From: Tyto alba
Lineage: Eukaryota; Chordata; Aves; Strigiformes; Tytonidae
Direction: 5' to 3'
Assembly (NCBI RefSeq): GCF_018691265.1
Contig: NW_024881313.1
Location: 5,981,501 to 6,045,500 of the forward strand
Length of the DNA stretch: 64,000 bases
Positions 1-13,200 of the stretch are shown here, piece by piece. The position numbers and the translations under genes were made by a program. The notes beneath the pieces are model-generated. The model worked only from the letters and a program-made list of their open reading frames with translations, did not search any database and was not told where the DNA came from. The stretch's first letter is position 1. Every line of letters begins with the position of its first letter.

Positions 1-1144
1 CATGAGTTTGCAATAGAGGCTTTTTATTCTCATCTTTGCCATTATAAACTGGTAGGACTGCTGTGGTTTAAACCTGGCTGGCAGCCAAACACCACGCAGC
101 CGCTCGCTCACCCTCCCCTGCCCTAGGGGATGGGGGCGAGAATTGGAGGGGTAAAGGTAGGGAGACTCATAGGTTGAGATAAAAACAATGTAATTTAAAT
201 AAAATACATAATGGTAATAATAATAATAGGATATGCAAATGAGCAATGCACAATGCGATTGCTTACCACCTGCTGACCGATGCCCAGCCGGTTCCTGGCT
301 AGCGATCCCAGAGGAGAGAAAAATCCTGAAATTGCAATCCCTGAAGAGAGCAAGAGCGACAGGTCCTTTGCCCACCCTCATCTATAAACTGAGCATGATG
401 TTATGTGATATGGAATATTCCATTGGCCAGTTTGGGTCCAGTGCTCTGGCTTTGCTCCCTCACAGCTTCTTGTGCACCTGCACGGCAGTGGGTCAAGGGG
501 AGTTGAAAAGTCCTTGATTTCTTAGCAACAACTGAAAACATCAGTGAATTATCAGCATTCTTCTCATACCAAATCCCATATTGAATCCAAAACACAGCAC
601 TATTCTAGCTACTAAGAAGGAAAATTGGCTCTATCCCAGACAAAACCAGGACCAGGACACAAATTGTACCTGTAGCTATGTGAATTTCAGTCTTATTTCT
701 CTGTCAGTATACAGGCTGATGGGAAAATCAAATGTTTTTGGATGTGGCATGAGTAAGAATTAACATTGAGAGACACTAGGTTGGAGATAGGGATGGAGGA
801 AGGGAGCTTGAAAAGAAAAAAGATGCACAAAATTAATTTATAGCTTCTATTAAATCAGCTTGCAAAACCTGGTAACTTGAAATATCCTTGCCATGTTGGG
901 ATTTTTTTCTCTGTTTATGTGTCTTTTCCCTCACACTGAACAAAAATAGTTCTAATTTGAGAGATAAGGAACAAGGTTTGAAGCATTTATAATAAAAGAT
1001 GTGCTGAATTGGTAAAAAAAATCATGTGGTGGTGGTGTTTTATCCTGCACTTTAAATACTCTTCACCCCTATTTACACGACAAAGCCATGTTCAAGATAG
1101 TTGAGAGAACTTTATATCCCCAATATTTTTGTTAAATATTCCAG
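1..1144. other. OSBPL3 intron (left edge), apart from the LTR
   Basis: Non-coding intron sequence flanks the solo LTR. A short open segment with an acceptor-like and a donor-like end (691-752) was examined but its phase does not fit the next exon. Nothing else is recognisable. Confidence 0.7.
59..653 (-). mobile_element. Solo LTR, ERVL-like, antisense in an OSBPL3 intron
   Basis: Read on the minus strand, the element begins GGTCCTGGTTTTGTCTGGGA and ends TTTAAACCACAGCA. This fits the common avian LTR whose ends are TGTCCTGG...CCACGACA. Internal landmarks include the minus-strand TTTATCTCAACC block (RC at 172-184) and the TATA-like TTTATAG (RC near 381-387). The 5-bp AGGAC directly before (54-58) is repeated directly after (654-658), an exact target duplication of the length typical of ERVL. 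No internal retroviral genes flank it, so it is a solo LTR. Confidence 0.85.
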
Positions 1145-1252
1145 GCAATAGCACAAAACACAGATCTTAAAGACCGGTTACGCAGAATACATGCCGAATC
1201 TATGATCCTTGATTCAGCATCTAATGCAAAATCAAGTCCAGATTTGGTGAAG
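1145..1252 (+). CDS. OSBPL3: OSBPL3 coding exon: linker, first exon in window
   Basis: The exon is 108 nt, phase 0 at both ends, with acceptor ...attccag and donor gtgggt. It reads [20 protein letters not shown] and continues to SSPDLVK. The start resembles the end of a coiled-coil-like helix that precedes the low-complexity linker in ORP3. Because it is exactly 36 codons, skipping it would keep the frame. No convincing earlier exon was found in 1-1144. Confidence 0.8.
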
Positions 1253-4200
1253 GTGGGTATGGATTTCCTCTTTTAGTGATCTCTGTTCCTCAAGCCTCTA
1301 CATCTAGATTGTGCTGCGTAGCTGCATTTTGTCCTGTTCTTCATGTCTTCCCTGTGGTGTATTGTGGTAGTAAACCGAGTCTGCTTCTATGGTTATGAGT
1401 CATTTCTGATGATGTGTTGTGCAATATTTGATTTCAAAGACTTTCCTTGTGAATGGTTTTCCTGAGCACACTTCCATTGCTTTTTGCTGCTGGTTCCTGG
1501 TGTTCTCCCTTGCCTCCTGTCGTGCTTCCCATTCAGCATGAACAGAGCTGCCACCTTGTTACCCTCATGCTACTGTTTCTCTCCCCCCTGTTCCCTTGTT
1601 AACTTTCAAGTTCTGTAGTTCTTTCTGTTGCCTCTATAAATATCGTTAGCCCAGAACGCTGGCTACTGATGTGGCTCATGTAAGGTTTAGAACAACCACC
1701 AGATAATTCCATGAAAGGATCGAAGAAATGAGACGTAGACGAGCCCTTTCAGCCATTTAGGTTTCTTTGTGTGAAGCCAGAGAGCCTTCTACATATACAG
1801 TTAGCCAGTTTGAGATGTACTGATGTTCATACAGTTTTTTGACTTGCTGCAGAATGCATGTGAATACGGTGTATTTATAGGTCGTAGGATCCAGGTGTTA
1901 ATGGTGCTAGTGAGGAAGGCAAGAACTGTGTTATTTCTCATGGATTTTCTTTAACTAATACAGAAACTTCTGCTGTGCTTGTAGTATAAATCTTTCATTA
2001 GAACTTGAGTGGATGTAATGCTGGGGGGTTTATGTAACTTACTTCCTTTTATTTTTAAAGACAGTTTAGTCATTCCTTCTGTTCACTTCTGGTTTAGTAG
2101 AGCTGTGTTTTGGTCATATTTAACTGTTGTGTTTGGTTTTATTTCTTTAAGGTAGTTGATCATTCTAATGTCTTTTGCTTTTAATCCTATGAGAATTTGA
2201 GCAGCACTTAAGCTGCTATCCAGACAAGCATTAATGCGTTGGTTTTTAATTTCAGAAGTTCTTAATTTTCTTACTGAGTGGAGGTCCTTGCAATGACAAT
2301 GGATTATTTCTGAAACTTGTTCTATGGCACTATACACACACAGCAGAAATAGCTTTCAAATGGTCCTTTAGAGGTTTCATTCACAAATTCCCTCTGGCCT
2401 GGTTTAGGATGGAATTTAAGGATAAAATGACTTACACTGGAGAAGTTTCATTTTAGATTTGTCTGGGGACCATGATGCAGTAGTGCTGCTGTGAGGAAGA
2501 CAGGACCACTGCACAAAACTTGGTTCTAAATGATACATCAGGTGCTATGATAGACCTGTGAAAATGGAAGCAGTATAAACTAGTACCTCAAGCTTTTGCA
2601 TAAGGTAAAAATTTAGTTTGTATATTGGGCAGTTTATGTTGTAGTTTATCATGCCAGAGTGGGAACATGAAAGAAGACAATCTGAAACTCTCGTGTAATA
2701 GATATAAAAACCTGCTGTTCTTTTATGAGCCTTTCCTGCTCACTTTCCTTCTCAGATTCAAAATAGTTTTGGAAACAATCCCAGTAGCAATGCTCATTTG
2801 TGTAAGATTTTTTTTTTTTTTTTTTTTTAACTTGCAGGCTAGTGTAACTGCCTTCCTACAGAAGAGACAGTGTTGAGGTTTCCTCTTTTCTTACTGCTGC
2901 ATTAAAAGTATTTTGTGGTTTTTTTTTTTTTTTTTAAAAAAAAAAAAAGTCTTTTGTATGATAACATTTGATTTGTTACCACATCAACATGTACTGAATA
3001 ACATTCCATACTGTAGTAAAATCTACCAGTAGAAAAGCTTTGAAAGAAGTTTTGTCAGTTTGATTATAGACTTGTCAGATTGTTCATTATGTTGTTCTGA
3101 AAATAAACCAGTACCAATTCCTGCAAAATTATGGCAGGGCAGTCATGATTACAAGTTAATAAAGCATCTCATGCAGAAACGCTCAACAGCAACTAATACA
3201 CTCCTTTGGGTGAGTGAGCCCTTTTCCTTAGCATTGTTGGAGTTGTCAGGGAAAATAATATTCAATGTTCTCGAACTTTTTCACTCCATCTTCAGAGTGA
3301 ACCAAGTCTCACTGGTCACCCCCCCTTTGCTAGGTCACCTTTTGGAACTCTGCTTGTGCCAGCCATCTGTAGAGCTTCAGGGGGAGGACTTAGAGAGATC
3401 TCCATGGCAGTCAAACGTGCCTGCAGCAGCAAAAGCAATGTCACTTACATGGCTTTGATAATACCTTGGTTTTGGTTAACATGGAGCTGTCGCAGATGCG
3501 GATATGAAGAAGAGCACAGCATAGAAAATTTTCTAGTGAAGAAAGAGAGCAAGGAAAGCATTGGTATTATATAGAAAGCAACTCTGTCCCTCTGAATTTT
3601 GTATGCCAGTACACCACAGGCTTTGCATTAAGCAAGGCTTGGGAGGGAAAGACTAATTCACTTGCTAAAATCAGAAGGGAATGTGAATCTAGGATTTAAT
3701 GTAAAGACGTGGGCGTTATGTTCTTTTGGGGATTTTTTGGTGATTAACTTGTGTATATCTGGCTAAATCACTTAGATACCAAAGCGTTTTTAATTTTTTA
3801 CATTTTTTTTTTTTAAGGAAGTACATGCAGCGCCATAACTGATTTACTGAATAAGCATTGCTTTTTTTTTTATTTTTTTTCCTTCTTTTTTTCTTCTTCT
3901 TTTTGGTCTGTTTTACTTCGGTTTTAAATACCTCTTTGAAACACATGCTACCTACCCCTAAATTGGAGAGGGCCATGTGCAATCTTCTCCAGCCCTTGAA
4001 GTTATGTGACTGTGGAATTGCATGCATGAATGCTATTGATGGTACTTCTCTCAAAACTTTTTATTTCTTTTAAACAGGAAAATTCAAGAGAAGAAAGCAG
4101 AGGTCTGGTTCACCAGGTCTCCAATGAAAGCAGACTGTCTATAGCTGACTCTCTCACAGAATTTTTTGATGCACAGGAAGTCCTACTGTCTGCTAGCTCT

Positions 4201-7200
4201 TCAGAAAATGAGGTCTGAGCATTAAGATTGACATAATTCTGATGTAGTTTCTTATCTGCTACTTGATGTGCAGTCTGAGTGCTAATTGCACATCAGATGA
4301 CCACTAAAAAATGAAAATTTTCAAAACATTTAGAAATTGATATGCTGCATGTATTTGTTGTCATTGTCTCTTCACAGTAAATGGAACAATTATTATGGTG
4401 AAGACTTATGCAAATTGAGGCAAATGGCAGTTAGGTAGCTAGTATACAGATACTGCATATATTGTATTGCCTTGAGTTGTTATACAGATGGTTAAGAAAT
4501 TGTATCGTAGAAATATATATATTTATACCTGTCCTTGTGATACCTTGGGGCTGGTGCCATGCATATTGAAACTCATTAGCTCATTTTGTCACCTCTCAGA
4601 CTCAGTAAAAACTTTGGCTTTTGATATGAGAAAAGCCTTCTCAGCTGTGGAGCCAAGATGAAACATGTCTCCACTAAAAGAACAGATGAATTGTCAGTGA
4701 TGATCTCTCCCAAACTCAGTTGCATCGTGTTAGTACTTTCCTGTGATACTGAAACACAGCTTAAAAAATTCAAATCTATCAAAACAATAAATGCAGCAGA
4801 AATTAACAATTTCCATGTGCATATGGGGTCATTTTAACGAGTGATGTACCTTGCTGGTTTCCCCACCCCACACTCAGGTATCAGATGATGACTCATATGT
4901 AAGTGATATCAGTGATAATGTCTCAGAAGATAACCTAAGCAATGACATGGAGAATGAAAGACAAACTTTAGGTAAGTTCAGTGTTTTATTATAACATCTT
5001 TTGAGATTTTTGTTTGGTTTTGTTTGTTTGTTTGTTTTTTCTTGTCTTACTAGAAATAATTTTATATTACAGAATTTGAGATGTAAACAGCCTGTTTTTT
5101 TTCCTGTTGCAGCCTCATATTGGTTTTGAAGAGCTCATTTTGGCTAATCTGCTTAACAGGGCCCAGGCACCATTGATTAAACAGGATGGTGGTTCTGTAT
5201 CGGCAGAGAAACACCTATTTTCTTGGCTTCTTCAGTGCAACTCCCACTCCTTTTCACTTCTTTTCAAGGCCACAGAATTTTTCAAAGTAGCAAGGCCTAG
5301 CTGCTTTCTTTTTTTCAAAATCTAATTTTCTTCTGTCACTCCGTTTTCAGTCTGCAATTTAACAAGCGCATTCAGAGTTCTGTTGTTTTTAGCAGAATTC
5401 AGTGGTTAAAGGAACATGAGAATAATTGGACACTGGCAGGCCTGGTATATGACCATAAGGATTTCTTTTTTTGCATGATTTAATCATGATAGTCTTGTTA
5501 GTACATATGTTTATTTAACTGTCTTTCTAATTAGAGATAGAATCAAAAAAAGAGGGAGAAAAATTGGTCATAACAAACTAATTGGCTTTGTGCCTTCAAC
5601 TCCTTTCAGCTAACCATGATGTTCTTCCCACTCTGTCAATATATTTTTATATTTGAAATGCTGAACAGTGGTTTCTTACTAGCAGCTGTTTCCTGATCAT
5701 CTCCAAGGACTAGTGGTTCCCTGTGAACTTGGGTAGTCTGATATGCCTGGAGATCTGTTATATTCTGTAACTGTTTAAAAATGAAGATTTTTTTTTTTTT
5801 TTTTTTTTAAATGGGAAAGAATAAAGGTTGATTTATCTCATGATCTGGACCTTAGAAAACTGTACTAGCGTGGTTGTTCATCTTCTTGTAACAAAGACTA
5901 TCACTGAGGCTCTTCTGTATTAACAGCACTTCCACATGTGTCTGGTACCTGCTATTTCTGTGCTTTGGGCAGCCTGCCACTCCCCTTAATAGCAAACTGG
6001 ATGTCTTTTTCCTACAGGACTTTAGCTGAACCATAAATTGTGGGATTATGATAAAATCCTCTGGCAACGGTAATGTAGAAGGTCAGACCAGATGATGATA
6101 ACAGTCCAGTCTGGCCTTAAAAGTCATTGAGTCTATCTGGAGATCAGATGTCTTAATCTCTTTCAGTATTGTTACTGGCCGTTTGTCACAGCTCTTACAA
6201 ACCAGAACTGTATGTGCTTTTCTTTTCATGGCGGGGTTGTCAAAATTCACTGTATAGAAAATGTGGTATCTGAATATCTTAGTTGTTCCTCTACTCTGTT
6301 TTGTCACGAGTTTACCCCAATTAATGGGCTGGTCCAGAATATGTAGTTTAGTCAGTTGGCATTCTGCTTTTCATCAGAAGCTGTCAAAGGACATAGCCAA
6401 ATACCATTTCAGAGAGCTCTTTTGAACAAGGATAAAATTTTTACATTATACCTTCTTCCTCTCCAGATATCCCCTCATTCCTGACGTATCTAAAGGAACA
6501 TCCTTCTTTTTGGCCTCTTCTAATACTAAAATTCTTCCCAGAGGGAAGTATAGGAGCCAACCTCTTAACTCTATCGTTTCAGATAGATTTTTTTTTTTTT
6601 TTGATTTATAGTGCCTATGCCATTTCTATTCAAAAAAAAAAAAGAGAGGCAGTAGGCTGCAAATAGTTTGCCTATCCTTGTTACAGTAACTCGGTCATAT
6701 GAGATATTAGGACTTCTAGTTTGTGAGTGGCAGGGAAGATGGAAAGTTCTTCCTTATAACTTTGAGGCTGCTGATTACACTTAAAAAACCTCCACCTGAG
6801 GCACGGGCTAGCATACGTGGCAGTGATGGAGAAGTTAGCCCTTGTGGTTTTCTGTACTTTGTCACTGTGGGAAGTACTGCTGATACCATGGCTTATGTCA
6901 GTGGACCAGCAGAGGAAATACTGGCTGAAATCTTGCATTTAAGGGCAGTGATTCTTTGGACATGTGCATCACAGGGAAGATGTGCTGCCCGGTGCTGTCT
7001 TAATTCCTCCAAGACAAAGCTGTGTGAAGAAAGCCAGGTGAGGACAGGGGTTTGACAGACTGTGGCTATACCTGAACATCTCCAAATGGTAACTGATCCT
7101 GGGGCAGGAGCTTCCTAGGTGCTTCTAAGGACATGTAAAGATTAAAGATGTTCATGCGGCAACCATATTCCCCTCTGAAATGAGACTGATGAGACGTGAG

Positions 7201-10200
7201 TCTTTTTTTATTTTGTTATCTTCAGCAAATCCATAGCTCCACAGTTGCTTCAGCTTTTCCACCTTTAAAACAGGCCATTTCTCCAACAACCCATGGGTAT
7301 AACTAAAAGCTACCACCGCTAAATTTTTTTAAATGCTAAGTACTGTGAGGAGCACTGTGGAAAAGCCTGCATGTAAATCTGTGGTGCGGTAAGTTTCCCT
7401 GTTGGGAGTATTCAAAAAAAGTGGGAAAAGATAAGTAGGAGTTGTTATTATGCTTGGATCTGTAAGTTATGCCTTGCCTTCTGAGAAGTGTCCACTTAAT
7501 TGAAGCCCTATCAAGGAGGGGAGGTTTTATGTTCTTTAAACAGATAGGAATCCATCTATATTACAAATAAAATAGTTATAATATTTACTCTTTCAAATTC
7601 AGTGGAAAGCTTCAGCCTTTCTTACAGCCTTTAAGGGAAAGGAAGGTCATCTCTTATGCATCTTTTGTTTTTGGCATTTACCTCAGTTACCATACAGAAA
7701 TCAAAACCTTAATTTTACTGTTTTTATAACAGGTTACCTTCAAACCACAAGTGAAATACTTGAATTAATTGTGAGGGTGGAAGGAATTTTTGACAGAAAA
7801 AATAGGGTTACATTTTAATGTATGGTTGCAAAGGGTTTGAAACTAAATAGTGAATTGTTGATGCCACTGCCTTCTTTTTCAGACTGTATTTCTGAAAGTG
7901 GAATTGGATGCAATTCTAAACGGAGAACATGTTTACCAGCTCCATGTCCTAATACGAGTAACATCAGCCTATGGAATATCCTGAGAAATAACATAGGAAA
8001 GGATCTCTCCAAAGTGGCCATGCCTGTTGAATTAAATGAGCCACTTAACACCCTTCAGCGTCTCTGTGAGGAGCTGGAGTACAGTGAACTACTAGATACA
8101 GCAGCGCATACACCTAACCCATTTGAACGGATGGTAAATACGTTATTCCAAATACTTAGTAACATTCAATATAATTAGAATAGAGTAAATATAAAAATAA
8201 TCTGCCAAAGAAATGAAGATACTCTGTTCCATTTTCTTTTCCCCCAGCTGAGAGAGGCAGACTCTCTAAACGTGTCTGTACATACTTACATACCCACTAT
8301 TTTTGACTCTTCTGCATAATTTCTGTTGCATCAAGTACCTTGCTGTCCTTCAAGGTTAAACAGTGTAGTTTGGTTCTGTTTTGCAGCTCTTACTCTGTAA
8401 AATTAAAAAGTTACAGGAAAAAGGAAGGAGAGGGGGGTTGAACTAATATACTTCCCTCTTGAGTGTGAAAGCTACAGTATTTCTTTTAGGTGTCTATCTG
8501 GTGTAATAATTTGTGTATAGAACGTTCTGGATCTTCCAGCCTTACACTACTATACCTTTATGTTAATTAAATGAGCTCCATTTGTTTTATTAACTGGTTT
8601 TGTGAAGTTTTGGGGTTGATCCAAAATGCTCAGGGATCTCAAAACTGAACAATATGAATGTATGTTGGGTATAATAATGGTGTCATCTTCTGCCAGTGCA
8701 GAACCCTGAATTTCAACATTTGGCGAAAGAGCAAGAGAAAAATGCATTTAAGTTGTTCTGCTTCCAGGTGCACAAGAGATCCGAAATATGTAAGCCCGTA
8801 AATAAAGGAATTCTAAATTATCTTTCTAAATTATCTTAAATGGAAGCTATAGATTGTCCCTTAAACTGAATTAAGCCTTTTCAAATAAATATAGCTTCTC
8901 TTAAAATTAGGTTATTAATTAATATAAATAGTTGTGTTAAACACTATTTGAAATGCCTCTTGCTCCATTCTGACACTCCACAAGGGTCATGATTTAGTGT
9001 CTGTTCTCAGGCTGGAGCGTGTGGCTCTTAACTGGGGGTTTTGGAGCATAGCTTTTTTGGTTCCCTTGAAAACATGTGTTAAAAGGGAAAGGAAATGAGG
9101 AGTAGTTGTTCAAATGGGAGTGAAAAGAAGCCTTTTCCCTCCTTCTCACACCCAAGCATCTGGAAATTACCTCAGAATGCAGTATTCTTTGCCTTTGAGA
9201 AATTCCCGAGGCAAAATTAATGCTAGCTGTTGCACAGTAATTGCAATAGTTCATAAAAGAGCCATTCTGAAGTGGATTCAATTTCTGAAATTGTGAAAGG
9301 AGAGCATCTACACTTTCCCAAGATGAGGAAAAGGGAATGAAAAGGGAGAAAAATGGTACAAGAGAGACCTGAATCGAGCAACCCCAAGTTTCATTTCCTT
9401 GGGCTTAGGAGGAGTTATGCTGGAGTTGACTGCAAAAATTTAGAAGAGTTACCTGTGTCTCAGTCATAATCAAGAACAGTTTCATGATTAGGTAATATCA
9501 CACAGTGGATAAAAGGCAATTCAATTTAAACTCCATTAGAAATAGCAAACTTTGTAAAAACTCATCCAGTACTTCTTGTGTCATGTTTAGGAAAAGGATA
9601 GTTGGTAGATCCATAGAATCACAGACCATAACTACAAAAGCCAGTTACAATACAAAATCTAACAATGATTTTTAAGGTTACTGCTTTGAACTGTGTTGCA
9701 GAATGCTAAGCTGCTTCAAAGAGTTTTCAGAAATGCTGTTTTCATTTGATGGAATTTGCAGTGTTTGACTCTAATAATTCCATTCCTGAACCATTGAATG
9801 ACTCTCTGAAAACTGAGTAATTCTCTAATGTGTGAGCTAGTGCTTCGTTTGCAAGAGGCGTGCATGTTTGTAGTCTGCAAATGATGGGAAAAATACAGAC
9901 TCTGATTTCAGGATAAGACTTTTTTTTTTTTTTTTCCTTCTGTTAAATCAGAATTTATAGCCAAAATTGTGCACAGCTGTGGTAAATTAATTAATTAAAA
10001 TTCCACTTACGTTATTTCCAGGTGTATATAGCTGCATTTGCAGCCTCTGCGTATGCATCCAGTTACTACCGAGCTGGAAGCAAGCCATTTAATCCTGTTC
10101 TTGGAGAAACCTATGAATGTATTCGTGAAGATAAGGGTTTCCAGTTCTTTGCAGAACAGGTATTGTATGCTGCAACCCTTAGATTTGCTACTTGATACAC

Positions 10201-13200
10201 CGGTTAATTCTAAATGCATGGCTGGAATCCTCTGGTATTAATAGCAAAATACAAAATTACTTTATATAACCTGACCCCACCAAAACTCAAGGGACATTGC
10301 GGAATTATAAATGAAGGAAATTGTTTTTTTGAGGAAAGTCTGCTAACTGGTACGGAACATGACAACCAACAGCTGACACTCAAGAAGCAAAGGCTGACAG
10401 GCTGCCTACTCCAGTAACTAGATACTTGGTTAAGTAGAGTGCAAATCCCCATGCTGAAATCTGATCGTGGCTGCAAGAAGCATTCTCATTCTTGTCATCT
10501 TCCTTTGTGTGTGATCATTAAAAATGCTGTATCCGTAGCTGTTTAATGTCACCTTTTATAACAAACGTATCCCTTGCATGAGTCAATCAACCACTAGCAT
10601 TTTCTATGGCACCGTGAATATTTCTGCTTCCTATCCAAATATTTTGTAGGCTAAGCTTTTCAAATCTGGTACCACAGCTTAGTAGGTGAAGGATGTGTAC
10701 AACACATCAAGGTCTGAGTGTTTATGAAAATAATTCCCCAAAAGAGGATAATTATTAAGTATGAGTGAAAAATACTATATTTTAACTAGCCAAGTTACCA
10801 AAATTGCTAAGCCTGAGACGTATGTTAAAAAGAGATAAAACTTAAATAATATGATGCCTAGCAGAGTAAGAAAGATTGAACGCTGTCTTGTTGTGTCTAG
10901 ACATAACAAAAAGGATAATTACAAAAAGTGCAGTGGGCAAGGGTGTGCAACCTAGAAATTTGATCAGAGAAAGCCTTCTAAGAGACTTCCTTTAGGAAAT
11001 GAAAAGTGTGTTTGACCACCTCTGAAGATACAACGTTTTGTACATTATGTTTTAGAACTGACAAAAAGGAGTGCTATGTGATCTTTCCATAGTCTCAGGA
11101 AATGTCACAGGCAAGAGTAAAAATAAGGGGGGAAAAAAAAAAAGACAAGACAGTCAAAGCAAGAATCAAATTTAAAGTTCAAGTAATGTATCTGTTTCTT
11201 CATTGTGGTACTTCAGTTCTAAAACAATGTATATAGAGCACTGCAGTTGCCAGTGTAGCATCACATTGGAGTAACGAAGTGGTGAATAAAGGCTGATACT
11301 GAGCTTAATGTTAGCTTGAATTAAAGGAAGAGATTTTCCCCTGAATATTAGAAAAATCAGTATAGAGGCTACTTTTTCTAAAGAAGAACTTTTACACGTG
11401 AGCGGGCTGTGCTGTTAACAACTATTGTTCTAATATGTGTAATAAGTGACGTGAGTTTATAGAGTGATAAAGTTACTGTAATAGCATGGGGTTGAGGAAT
11501 ATTAGGAAGGGAGGGCAGTATAGGAGGAAAGAAATTTCATGCAGCTTGCAAGCATTGATTATTTCTCTTTGCATCAGGAGCTGTTGCTTATTGCTTGTGC
11601 AAGCATTTTAATGCTTACTCTAGATAACTTGTTAGTGCAGATATTATGTAATCCATGAAATAGATAAGCAAAATGTATAAAATAAGAAATTTTGTTCTCC
11701 TAGAGTGAGTTTAGAATAACTCCACTTAGCACCATAAACTCAGTCTGGACAGGTCAAGTTAGAACTAAGATTAATGCATGAATTACAGTGACATCTGGGG
11801 TTAATATGGGTGCAATATGTGAGAGAGTGTGTTGCTTTTGGTGGATTAGGCCATATCTGAGAGGAATTAATACTTTTCCTCTTTTTTTTTTTTTTTTTTT
11901 TTAAAAAACCAAGTAGAGGATGTTCAGTAAATAACTGGATGCCTGCAGAAAAAAAATGCTTGATAACAGATTTGCAAAATGAGTAACAAAGAAGAAAGTA
12001 AGACTGCATTTGAGCCATTTAGGTGGTTAAGAAATTAAATTCATAGTGGGAAATAGCAATTTGACTTGAAAATAAAGTTGCCTTGTCAAAAGAACAGTAG
12101 GCATTACACATCAGAGTTGGTCCTGCTCAGCTGTTAGTCATGTTCACCCAGAAGGAAGAATGCCAAGGATGAGCAGCTGCTTTCACTTTGTGCAGTTCCT
12201 TTATTGTTTACTATTTCCTTTTAATAGTCTACATTGTCTATTCGTTTATTTACTCACAATCCTTGCTTTGCTATTTTGGTGGTTGCCCTAATTCATGTAT
12301 GTGCTGTTACACACAGCTGGTAAAATGCAGTGCTTGTCGTTTGAGTTTCACGCTTAGAAACACCTGGGGTGTCACTAGCGCAGTTGTAGGGGTTGCTAGA
12401 TGGAATTTCATGGCTTGATTTCTCCACCCGTGTTCCCCTCAGAGGTGCTGATCATTGTCTCCTTTCTCATAGTCAGGGGTTTGTGGGTATTTACTATTCC
12501 AGAGAATTTGGCCCTTTGTTTTTTTTTATTTTTGTCTGTGTGCTCAAAGTGTAGCTTCTGTTAATATATAGAAAGGTCCTAAGGGTAAATATAATTATCA
12601 CCTTAGAGGCAACATACAAAATACATAGTTAGATTTTCATTTGATGAACAAAATTTACATGCCTTTTAAAATAAATGCTTCTCATTTCTTTCAAGGCTTC
12701 TTTGGTGTTGGTACCTTATTAATCTCACTGACTCCCCCTTTAGGACACAACTGCAAAAGGAAAGTAAAAGTTCAAATTGTAAATGCTATATATTAATGAA
12801 AAATGAAGGGGAAAGGGAAAGAACCCAAACCAAAATGACTGTTCAAGTGTTAATATGTCCATCTTTTTTCTTCCCCTTTCATGTCTTTCTATTAGGTCAG
12901 TCACCATCCACCTATTTCTGCATGCCATGCTGAATCTGTGAATTTTGCTTTTTGGCAAGGTAACTCTTCAGTCTATCATTTACTTTTACAGTGTTCATAA
13001 TATTTTCATTATATGTCTAACATGAAATATCCAGAAATTAGGAAAAGGTGAAATTCCCTGCTTAAATCATATTAGAATGGCTTTAAGAAATGCTAGCCTA
13101 TACTTAACTCGCATGCTTCTTACTTGGATGTTCTGCCATTATAAAAATGCTTTAAGTTGTTGTTTGTTTTTGTTTTTTTTTTTTTTTTAAATAATATTAG

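Noticed and set aside
691..752. Exon-like segment before the first OSBPL3 exon
   Set aside because: The next exon needs phase 0. The phase that satisfies this with 62 nt contains a TGA.
7226..7296. Exon-like segment with acceptor ttatcttcag and donor gtataa, readable as [16 protein letters not shown]
   Set aside because: The only open frame does not fit: the previous exon ends in phase 1, which gives a stop (TAG) after two codons, and 71 nt would break the phase into 7883.
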